Source: Micromonospora matsumotoense (lineage in GTDB: Bacteria; Actinomycetota; Actinomycetes; Mycobacteriales; Micromonosporaceae). From it: a DNA stretch of 64,000 nt. The stretch lies in assembly GCF_900091525.1 (NCBI RefSeq), contig NZ_FMCU01000010.1:186001-250000 (forward strand). Direction: 5' to 3'. The notes under the pieces are model-generated. The model saw only the letters and a list, made by a program, of their open reading frames with translations, was not told where the DNA came from and ran no database searches. Positions 57,674 through 64,000 of this stretch are shown here, one piece after another (within the stretch, counting starts at the first letter, position 1; each line of letters opens with the position of its first letter). Made by a program: the position numbers and the translations under genes.

Positions 57674-57910
57674 GTGAAGAAGCTGATCAACGACGTCCGC
57701 AACGTGGTGCCGCAGACGTCAGACGAACTGGTGCTCGGCAATCCGGAGGCGATGCTCCTCGACGGTGCGTCGGCGGAGGTTCGGAAGACGCGCACGGCGG
57801 ATGCGGCGACTATTCCCCACGGTGGCGGGCAGGAGTCCGACGATGTCGGATCTGTGGATGCTCCGCTGATGCTGGCGTCATCCGGTGCGGCCGCACAGAC
57901 GGTGGGTTGA
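57674..57910 (+). pseudogene. degenerate N-terminal remnant of dihydroxyacetone kinase subunit DhaK
   Basis: A 78-residue frame whose start MKKLINDVRNVVPQTSDELV resembles the conserved DhaK N-terminus (MKKLINDPxxVVxExLxGL). The next expected landmark, the GGGSGHEP loop, appears only as IPHGGGQESDD, and the remaining ~270 residues including the substrate-binding His are missing. GGGAGCGGGGGAC precedes the GTG. The IclR-type motif lies upstream. It is either a dead dhaK fragment or a short peptide kept for expression of the operon; the HAD gene begins 5 bp later. Confidence 0.65.
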
Positions 57911-57914
57911 GCCG

Positions 57915-58607
57915 GTGGACACCGTGCTGTTCGACCTCGACGGCACACTGGTCGACACCCTCGACGACATCACGCGCGAGGCGAACGCCGCGCTACGACA
58001 GTTCGGCCTTCCCTCGCTCACCAGGGACGAGGTCCGTGAGCGGGTCGGCGAAGGCGGCACGGCGCTGATCGAGGCCTCGGTACGCAGGTCAGGGCGACGG
58101 ATCGACTCCGTGGTCGTGGCGCGTGCCCAGGAGACGTACCTCAGCGGTTATGCGCAACGACCCGCGGTGGCGGCCCGGCTGTACCCGGGCGCGCAGCAGT
58201 TGCTGGGCAGGCTGCGCGCGGCCGGCGTGCGAACCGCGCTGTGCACCAACAAGGCCGGGCCGGTGACCCATCGGCTCCTGTCCGCACTGGGCCTGGAACC
58301 TTACTTCGACGCCGTCATCACCGGCGACTCGGCCGTGGGTCGCAAACCCGCGCCCGGTCCGCTGTTGCACGCCCTGGACCTGGTAGGTGGCACCAGCGCG
58401 CTGATGGTGGGCGACAGCGTCCACGACCTGCGCGCCGCGCAGGCCGCCGGCATGCCCGTCGCCTGGGTCAACTACGGCTACGGCACGCCCATCGGCGCCG
58501 GTGCGCCGGATCTGGAACTCGAGGATCTCGACGGACTCGAGACGGCGGCCCGAGCCGCCGGCCTTGATCTTCCGCAGTCTCAGATGTTTGGCCATATTCC
58601 CGTTTAG
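57915..58607 (+). CDS. HAD-superfamily phosphatase (phosphoglycolate phosphatase-like)
   Basis: A 230-residue HAD hydrolase. Motif I FDLDGTLVD provides the nucleophile Asp7 and acid Asp9; motif II is ALCTNK; the Lys is in GRKPAPGPLL; motif III is LMVGDSVHDLRAA. A helical cap lies between residues ~20 and 90. It starts 5 bp after the dhaK remnant and ends 8 bp before the isonitrile synthase gene, so it is in the biosynthetic operon. It may dephosphorylate a sugar phosphate or an intermediate; the isonitrile synthase uses ribulose 5-phosphate. The substrate is inferred only. Confidence 0.9.
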   Translation: MDTVLFDLDGTLVDTLDDITREANAALRQFGLPSLTRDEVRERVGEGGTALIEASVRRSGRRIDSVVVARAQETYLSGYAQRPAVAARLYPGAQQLLGRLRAAGVRTALCTNKAGPVTHRLLSALGLEPYFDAVITGDSAVGRKPAPGPLLHALDLVGGTSALMVGDSVHDLRAAQAAGMPVAWVNYGYGTPIGAGAPDLELEDLDGLETAARAAGLDLPQSQMFGHIPV

Positions 58608-58614
58608 GAGAACG

Positions 58615-59589
58615 ATGCCCGACTCACCTGAGGATCAGATACTTCGGCTGCTGTTCTCGTCCCGCCGGATCGCGGGCAGTACGACCGACCCCTGCGCGCA
58701 GCAGCCGTGCGACGAGTGTTTCGCAATACACCGGCCGAAGGTCGAGCGATTCATGGCGCAGGGGGTTCCGCTGCACTTCGTGATTCCCGCTTTCCCGGCC
58801 AAGTCCCCCAACCGTAAGAAGGTCCTCGGCACGCTGCCCGATCTGGGGGAGCGGCTCTCCCTGGAGTTCCTGCAGTCCTTCTGCGACTACGTGTGCCACC
58901 ACTACGAGCCCGGGGCGAAGATCACGATCTGTTCCGACGGCCATGTCTTCAGCGATCTGGTCGGCGTCGACGACCAGGACGTGACGGCCTACCGTGCCGA
59001 ACTGGAGCTGTTGCTCCGGGCGATCGGCTCCGACTCGATCAACACGTACGGGCTGGAGAACGCCTTCCAGAGCACCGACTACACCGAACAGCGGGAGCAG
59101 CTGACCAATCGCTACGCCCGCCCGGTCGAGGAGATCCGGGAGCGGGCACTGCAGGATCCCGCGGCGCGGTCCATCTTCGGTGGTATCCACCGCTTCCTCT
59201 TCGAGGACCAGTTCGCCGTGAGCGAGGGCCGCAGCCGCAACACGGTGCGCGAGGAGGCCAAGCTCCGCGCGTACCGGGTGGTCCAGCGGAGCGACGCGTG
59301 GAGCGCCCTCGTCGAGGCCTTCTTCCCGGAAGCGCTACGCCTGTCCATCCACCCGCAGGCCGCCCACTCCCAGAAGATCGGCATCCACATGATGCGTACC
59401 CGTGACAACTGGCTCACGCCCTGGCACGGGGTTGCTCTCGACGAAGGCGACGGAGTGCGCCTGGTCAAGCGCGAGGAGGCGGAACGGCTCGGCGCGACGT
59501 TGGTCATGCGCGGCGGCCGGCCGAGCCACTTCATCGCCCCACCAGCCAGCCACAAGTCCCGGCTTCTGCTTCAGGAGGCAGTCAGATGA
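58615..59589 (+). CDS. pvcA: isonitrile (isocyanide) synthase, PvcA/IsnA/DIT1 family
   Basis: A 324-residue DIT1_PvcA-family enzyme. Family landmarks visible are VPLHFVIPAFPAKSPNRKKV, ITICSDGHVFSDLVGVDDQDV, GIHMMRTRDNWLTPWHGV and ERLGATLVMRGGRPSHF. These enzymes convert the amino group of L-tyrosine or L-tryptophan to an isonitrile using ribulose 5-phosphate. TAGGAG stands 4 nt before the ATG. The stop overlaps the next gene's start (ATGA), the standard pvcA-pvcB pairing. Tyrosine is the likelier substrate given the phenol-type halogenase downstream, but this is inference. Confidence 0.93.
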   Translation: MPDSPEDQILRLLFSSRRIAGSTTDPCAQQPCDECFAIHRPKVERFMAQGVPLHFVIPAFPAKSPNRKKVLGTLPDLGERLSLEFLQSFCDYVCHHYEPGAKITICSDGHVFSDLVGVDDQDVTAYRAELELLLRAIGSDSINTYGLENAFQSTDYTEQREQLTNRYARPVEEIRERALQDPAARSIFGGIHRFLFEDQFAVSEGRSRNTVREEAKLRAYRVVQRSDAWSALVEAFFPEALRLSIHPQAAHSQKIGIHMMRTRDNWLTPWHGVALDEGDGVRLVKREEAERLGATLVMRGGRPSHFIAPPASHKSRLLLQEAVR

Positions 59590-60377
59590 GCTCATTCTCC
59601 GTCACGCCCGGCAAGCCCTTCGGAACCATGCTCGAACCGGTCGGGCCGAATCTCGAACTCGGGCAGGTGGCACCTGACCAGCTCCGGGAGCTGATTCGTG
59701 AGCACCGGATCGTGGTGCTGCGCGGCTTCCGCTCGTTCGCGCAGAAGGAGGAGCTGGTGGAGTACGCGCGCCGTTGGGGGCCGCTGCTGTCCTGGAACTT
59801 CGGCGACGTGCTCGACCTGGAGATCCACGAGGACCCCAAGGACTACGTCTTCACCGCGGGGCCGGTGCCCTACCACTGGGACGGTGCCTTCGCCGCGCAG
59901 GTCCCGACGCACCAGATCTTTCAGTGCGTCAAGGCCCCTGTCGCCGGCGGCAGGACCGTCTTCTGCGACACCGGACTGGTGCTCGACGGGCTGCCGGCGG
60001 CGACGCGGCAGATCTGGGACGGGCTCACGATCACGTACCGCAAGGAGAAGACCGCGCACTACGGCGGCAACATCAGCGCGGACCTGATCCAGCGCCACCC
60101 GCACACCGGGGAACAGGTCGTGCGCTACGCCGAGCCGCTAGACCCGGCCAAGTTCCTCAGCCCGCTCTTCCTGGACGTCGCGGGGCTGCCCGAGGACGTG
60201 GCCGCCGAGGCGTTCTTCGCCGACATCGAGGAGCGCCTGTACGCCCCCGAGGTGACCTATTACCACGAGTGGCAGGACGGCGACTATGTCGTCACCGACA
60301 ACCACGCCCTGCTGCACGGCCGCACCGCGTTCACTGCGGGCTCGGCGCGCCACCTGCGCCGCGTGCACGTGCTGTGA
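59586..60377 (+). CDS. pvcB: Fe(II)/2-oxoglutarate oxygenase, PvcB/IsnB-like (TauD family)
   Basis: A 263-residue TauD/TfdA-family oxygenase. The iron-binding HxD is HWDGAF (about His97/Asp99), the distal His is in DNHALLHGRTAF (about 243), and the 2-oxoglutarate-binding Arg is in RHLRRVHV near the C-terminus. In pvc/isn pathways this enzyme oxidises or decarboxylates the isonitrile amino acid to a vinyl isonitrile. It overlaps pvcA by 4 bp, and its own stop overlaps a possible upstream GTG start of the halogenase gene. Confidence 0.93.
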   Translation: MSSFSVTPGKPFGTMLEPVGPNLELGQVAPDQLRELIREHRIVVLRGFRSFAQKEELVEYARRWGPLLSWNFGDVLDLEIHEDPKDYVFTAGPVPYHWDGAFAAQVPTHQIFQCVKAPVAGGRTVFCDTGLVLDGLPAATRQIWDGLTITYRKEKTAHYGGNISADLIQRHPHTGEQVVRYAEPLDPAKFLSPLFLDVAGLPEDVAAEAFFADIEERLYAPEVTYYHEWQDGDYVVTDNHALLHGRTAFTAGSARHLRRVHVL

Positions 60378-60418
60378 AACCGGCCCCCCAGACCAGCCGT
60401 AAGGCAGAGAGGCAAGAG

Positions 60419-62251
60419 ATGCGATCGTACTACGACGTGGTGGTCATGGGCGGCGGTCCCGGTGGCGCGACCCTCGCGGCGCTCCTGATGAAGCAGGGCG
60501 GCCTGAGCGTTGCCGTGCTCGAGAAGGAGCATTTTCCGCGCGAACACATCGGCGAGTCGTTCGCGCATCCGCTGATACCCGTCCTCGAAGAGAGCGGGGC
60601 GTTGGAGAAGGTCCTGGCGAGCAACTGCTGGGTCAAGAAGTTCGGCGGGATCTTCCAGTGGCGTGGCGAGGAGCCGCACGTCGCCTTCTTCGACCACAGC
60701 AACACGGTCCGGGACGGCGTGCACCGCTGGGCCATGCACGTCAACCGCGCCGAATTCGACAAGATCCTGCTCGACCACGCCAAGGACTGCGGCGCCGAGG
60801 TCTTCGAGGGGGCCGCGGTCGCGAGCTGCACCCTCGCCGAGGACGGCGGCAGCCGTGAGGTGGTGCTCAAGGACGGCCGTTCCGTGCGCGCGGGATACTT
60901 CGTCGACGCGTCCGGTCGCCGCAACAGCATCGTCACGAACAAGAAGCGTGACTGGCTGTCGGGGTACCGCAACATCGCCATCTGGCAGCACTACCTGGGC
61001 GGTGTCTTCACCCAGACCCTGGACGGCGACTGGAACATCTTCCGCGACGGCGCCATGTCGCCCATCGGCTGCTTCGCCTTCCGCGACGGTTGGTGCTGGT
61101 ACATCCCGGTGCCGAAGATCATCGACGGCGAGCGGAAGGTCACCCACTCCATCGGCATCGTCACTGACCCGGACATCCTCAAGCAGCCCGGCAGCGACTT
61201 CACCGACCCGGAGGTGTTCCTACGCACGGTCAAGGAAGTGCCGAAGCTGCGCGAGTTGATCCAGGACGTCACCCCCGTCGGGGACCGGATGCTGACCGCC
61301 ACCAACTACTCGATGATCAATGACAAGTTCGCCGACTTCGACGAGCGGTGGCTGCTGCTCGGCGATGCCTCGTACTTCGTCGACCCGCTGTTCTCCTCGG
61401 GCGTCGCCTTCGCCACGAACCAGGCCGTGGCGGTGGCCACCCTGCTCGGAAGCACGGCCGGTGGCACGCTGAGCGAGCAGGACCAGCGCGGCCTGTGGCA
61501 CGACTACGACCACGAGTGGCACGGCATGGCCGTGACCTTCGCGCTCTCGATCGACCAGTGGTACTACGCCATCGGCAGCGACAACCCTGACAGCGTCTAC
61601 TGGAACAGCCGCGGCAAGCCGGAGTCCCTGGGCCTCAGCCATGAGCAGACCTTCGACGCCCTGCTCAACACCGCCTTCACGCCCGACCTGCTCGAGGTCA
61701 TGACGGCCGGAGAGGGGCTGAACGGACTCGACATCGAGGGCCCATTCATGTCGGAGTACGCCCGTGCCCAGGACATCTCCCTGACCGAGGACACCAAGGT
61801 CTCTCTGGCCGACGATGTCGTCGTCACTGCGGGACCAGGCCTGGACATCCCCGGCTTCAAGGGCGCCATTCCGCCGGACCCCTCGCTGATGGCCGCCGAG
61901 GAGCGGGCGGCAGCCGCCGCCTACTGGGACGACCCGGTGCGGCGCAGCGACAGCGTCCCCGCCGCCCTCGGCAGGCTCGTGCCCTGCCACCGCTTCTCCC
62001 GGGGCGACCAGCCGGATCGCACCCAGGTCCGCAGCGTGGACGGTCGGGACGGGGGTGCCGAGCTGTGGAATCTGCTGCGGCGGGGGCCTGTCCTGTGGAG
62101 CCATCTGGTTGCCGATCTCGACCCCGGGCAGCAGTTGCTCGTCCGACGACTGCTGCACGCGGGAATGCTCAAACTCGACGGCGGGAGCGGCGCGTCCGTG
62201 TCCGTTTCCGTGTCCGCAGACAGCGGGTCCGCAGCGGATGAAGCTCGCTGA
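60419..62251 (+). CDS. flavin-dependent halogenase (phenol/CmlS-CndH type)
   Basis: A 610-residue FAD enzyme. The nucleotide-binding VVMGGGPGGATLA is at 8-20, the halogenase signature WxWxIP is present as WCWYIP (Trp225), and the second halogenase motif FxxPxxSxG is present as FVDPLFSSG (from Phe320). The conserved Lys region reads CWVKKFGGIFQWRG. A ~200-residue C-terminal part resembles the extra domain of CmlS/CndH-like variant-B halogenases, which act on phenols or carrier-bound tyrosines. ATG at 60419 has GAGAGG upstream; a GTG at 60374 overlapping the pvcB stop is an alternative. A separate flavin reductase is needed and is not seen. Confidence 0.9.
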   Translation: MRSYYDVVVMGGGPGGATLAALLMKQGGLSVAVLEKEHFPREHIGESFAHPLIPVLEESGALEKVLASNCWVKKFGGIFQWRGEEPHVAFFDHSNTVRDGVHRWAMHVNRAEFDKILLDHAKDCGAEVFEGAAVASCTLAEDGGSREVVLKDGRSVRAGYFVDASGRRNSIVTNKKRDWLSGYRNIAIWQHYLGGVFTQTLDGDWNIFRDGAMSPIGCFAFRDGWCWYIPVPKIIDGERKVTHSIGIVTDPDILKQPGSDFTDPEVFLRTVKEVPKLRELIQDVTPVGDRMLTATNYSMINDKFADFDERWLLLGDASYFVDPLFSSGVAFATNQAVAVATLLGSTAGGTLSEQDQRGLWHDYDHEWHGMAVTFALSIDQWYYAIGSDNPDSVYWNSRGKPESLGLSHEQTFDALLNTAFTPDLLEVMTAGEGLNGLDIEGPFMSEYARAQDISLTEDTKVSLADDVVVTAGPGLDIPGFKGAIPPDPSLMAAEERAAAAAYWDDPVRRSDSVPAALGRLVPCHRFSRGDQPDRTQVRSVDGRDGGAELWNLLRRGPVLWSHLVADLDPGQQLLVRRLLHAGMLKLDGGSGASVSVSVSADSGSAADEAR

Positions 62252-64000
62252 ACCAAGAACGGCTGGCCCGGTGCGCGCGGCACCGGGCCAGCCGGCGGCG
62301 GGCGCCCTCCCGGACCCGCCGCGCCGGCAGCGGCTCGGCTACAGCCTGCTCGTCGTCGCACCGGCCGTGGTCGGCACGGCCGCGCTGTTGGGCACCGCGC
62401 GGGCCGGCGTGGGTGGCCCGTCCGGGCCTGCGGCAGGGGTTTCGCAGACGGCCGTGTTCTTGCTCGCAGCCGCCATGGTGTTCGTCACGGCCCGGGCCGC
62501 CGGTGCCTTTGCTGTCCGCCTCGGTCAGCCGCAGGTCATCGGTGAGATCTGCGCGGGCATCCTGCTCGGGCCCTCGGCGCTGGGCGCGGTGGCGCCAGAC
62601 CTGGCGGCGTGGATCTTCCCCGCGCCGGTGGTCATCGGCCTCGACGGCCTGGCCCAGGTCGGGCTCGTGCTCTTCATGTTCGGGGTCGGGCAGGAACTGG
62701 CGGCGGTGCGCGGCGCGGCCTCGGAAGCGCGGGGCGCGGCCCTGGTGGCCCTTGCCTCCTTCCTGGTGCCCTTCGCGGCCGGACTGCTGCTGGCGACATG
62801 GCTCTTCCCGCAGCACGCCGGAGGCCCGGTGGGGTCGACCGCCTTCGCGCTGTTCGTCGGGTGCGCGCTCGGCGTCACCGCGTTTCCGGTCCTGGCGCGC
62901 ATCCTCAGCGACCTCCATCTGACCTCCAGCCGCACCGGACGCCTCAGCCTCTACGCCGCCGGGATGGGCGACGGTGTCTGCTGGGCGGTCCTCACGGTCG
63001 CCCTAGCCCTGGCGCAGGGGCACAGCGCTGCGGCCAACTGGCGGACGCTCCTGCTCCTGGTGCTGGCAGCGGTGATCCTGGGGCCGGTCCGGATCGCGCT
63101 CCGCAGGCTGCTCGACGGTCGGTTCGCGGGCTCTCCGGGCACGGTGCTGACCCTCTGCATAGCCGGCACGGCCGCCAGCGCCGCGCTGACGGCCGCGCTG
63201 GGGGTGCACCAGCTGATCGGCGCGTTCCTCTTCGGACTCGCCTGGCCGGCGGCGGGCGGCGGGCGGGCGGGCTCTAGGCCGACCGCCTCCGTCGCGTCGC
63301 TGGCCACGCTGCTGCTGCCCTTCTTCTTCCTGGGGTTCGGTCTCTCCCTCGACCTCCGGAAGCTCGCCTTCGACCGGGAGAATCTCGTGCTCCTGGCTGT
63401 GCTGCTCGTCGTCGCCACCGTCTCCAAGGTGGCCGGCGCGGGTCTGGCGGGCCACTGGTCGGGCCTGCCGCGCACTGAAGCGCTGGGGCTCGGCGTCCTG
63501 ATGAACACTCGCGGCCTGACCGAACTGGTCGTCCTGGGGGTGGGCCACCAGGCAGGGGTGATCGACGCCCGGCTGTTCGCCGCCCTCGTCCTGGTCACCC
63601 TGGTGACCACCGCGACGACCGGTCCGGCGCTGCGTGCCCTGCGGGTTGTCGGGGCATCGGCGCGGAGTGGGCCCCACGTGACCCCGGTGCGCATTCACGA
63701 ACAAGTCTCTGAAGTGGGCGAGATGAGTCAAGACAAGGCAGTTGCCCAGTGGCGCGAGATCCTCGGTGAAGCCGGGGTCTCGGACGACGGACCGAGCACG
63801 GAGTCGGTGCTCAGCACCACGTCCGTGTCGCCGCCCCGGCAGATCGTGGCCGTGCTGCGGCCCACCGCGCCGGCCCAGGTCCCCGAAGTGGTGAGGGTCG
63901 CGCGGGAGCACAAGGTACCGCTCTACCCGGTGAGCCGGGGGTGCAACTGGGGGCTCGGCTCCCGCCTGCCGGTCACCTCGGGGTGCGCGCTTCTCGACCT
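62238..64000 (+). CDS. Kef-type cation/proton antiporter continuous in frame with a FAD-linked oxidase (runs off window)
   Basis: From the ATG at 62238 (14 bp inside the halogenase gene) the frame stays open to the end of the window. The first ~490 residues are a CPA2/Kef-like antiporter with about 12 helices: RLGQPQVIGEICAGILLGPSALG, GVGQELAAVRG, ALGVTAFPVLARILSD and GVLMNTRGLTELVVLGVG. After IHEQVSEVGE the frame continues as MSQDKAVAQWREILGEAG ... VSRGCNWGLGS, the start of a FAD-binding PCMH (vanillyl-alcohol-oxidase-like) domain. An internal ATG at 63723 could start a separate protein, but no stop divides the two parts. Roles may be export or ion balance plus an oxidative step; both are inferred. 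Confidence 0.8.
   Translation, partial: MKLAEPRTAGPVRAAPGQPAAGALPDPPRRQRLGYSLLVVAPAVVGTAALLGTARAGVGGPSGPAAGVSQTAVFLLAAAMVFVTARAAGAFAVRLGQPQVIGEICAGILLGPSALGAVAPDLAAWIFPAPVVIGLDGLAQVGLVLFMFGVGQELAAVRGAASEARGAALVALASFLVPFAAGLLLATWLFPQHAGGPVGSTAFALFVGCALGVTAFPVLARILSDLHLTSSRTGRLSLYAAGMGDGVCWAVLTVALALAQGHSAAANWRTLLLLVLAAVILGPVRIALRRLLDGRFAGSPGTVLTLCIAGTAASAALTAALGVHQLIGAFLFGLAWPAAGGGRAGSRPTASVASLATLLLPFFFLGFGLSLDLRKLAFDRENLVLLAVLLVVATVSKVAGAGLAGHWSGLPRTEALGLGVLMNTRGLTELVVLGVGHQAGVIDARLFAALVLVTLVTTATTGPALRALRVVGASARSGPHVTPVRIHEQVSEVGEMSQDKAVAQWREILGEAGVSDDGPSTESVLSTTSVSPPRQIVAVLRPTAPAQVPEVVRVAREHKVPLYPVSRGCNWGLGSRLPVTSGCALLD

Noticed and set aside
57674-57910. Small peptide considered as a RiPP precursor for the biosynthetic operon
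   Set aside because: Its first 20 residues match the DhaK N-terminus and no leader/core layout or modifying enzyme is seen, so a dhaK remnant is the better explanation.
59774-60418. 215-residue upstream extension of the halogenase frame
   Set aside because: It overlaps the pvcB gene in another frame and is Arg-rich; FAD-binding homology begins right after the ATG at 60419.

Overview
The window is high-GC actinobacterial DNA, most like Micromonospora or a close relative in the Micromonosporaceae. The evidence is the gene order DUF58/MoxR/DUF4350/DUF4129 - mtrA-mtrB-lpqB - comF - hpf - secA - Rv3235-like gene - prfB - ftsE-ftsX - smpB - ssrA, together with many GTG starts and 1-4 bp gene overlaps. 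Genus is an inference from style and synteny. No database search was run.

Region 1 (1-34709) is core chromosome. It holds the end of a DyP peroxidase gene, an RDD/SpoIIM-like divergent pair, a five-gene operon around MoxR and DUF58, the mtrAB-lpqB envelope-control operon, comF, hpf, two tandem double-GNAT genes, secA, an Rv3235-like gene, pruA, a PadR regulator, prfB, ftsEX, smpB, tmRNA, a benzoylformate-decarboxylase-like enzyme, a methylthioadenosine phosphorylase-family enzyme, a YqgE-family protein and tRNA-Ala(GGC). Three copies of a ~60-nt palindromic element lie in intergenic gaps here.

Region 2 (about 34668-54153) is accessory DNA bounded by duplications of the 3' half of tRNA-Ala. 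There is an exact 43-nt copy at 51478-51520 and a diverged one at 54111-54153, which suggests two tandem integrations. The first block carries a frameshifted ABC ATPase, a secreted repeat/beta-propeller protein, a ~345-bp MITE-like inverted repeat, a ~3280-residue Rhs/YD-repeat protein with LamG and Hint domains and a variable C-terminal tip, candidate immunity genes with an orphan tip remnant, and a damaged IS5-family transposase. The second block carries an integrase relic, a universal stress protein and a DODA-type extradiol dioxygenase.

Region 3 (54154-64000) begins with an IclR regulator, dhaL, gap and a degenerate dhaK start. It then passes into a biosynthetic operon that runs off the window: HAD phosphatase, PvcA/IsnA-type isonitrile synthase, PvcB/TauD-type oxygenase, flavin-dependent halogenase, and a Kef-type antiporter whose frame continues without a stop into a FAD-linked oxidase. 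An isonitrile synthase beside a phenol-type halogenase predicts a halogenated aryl isonitrile and is the most promising undescribed system here.
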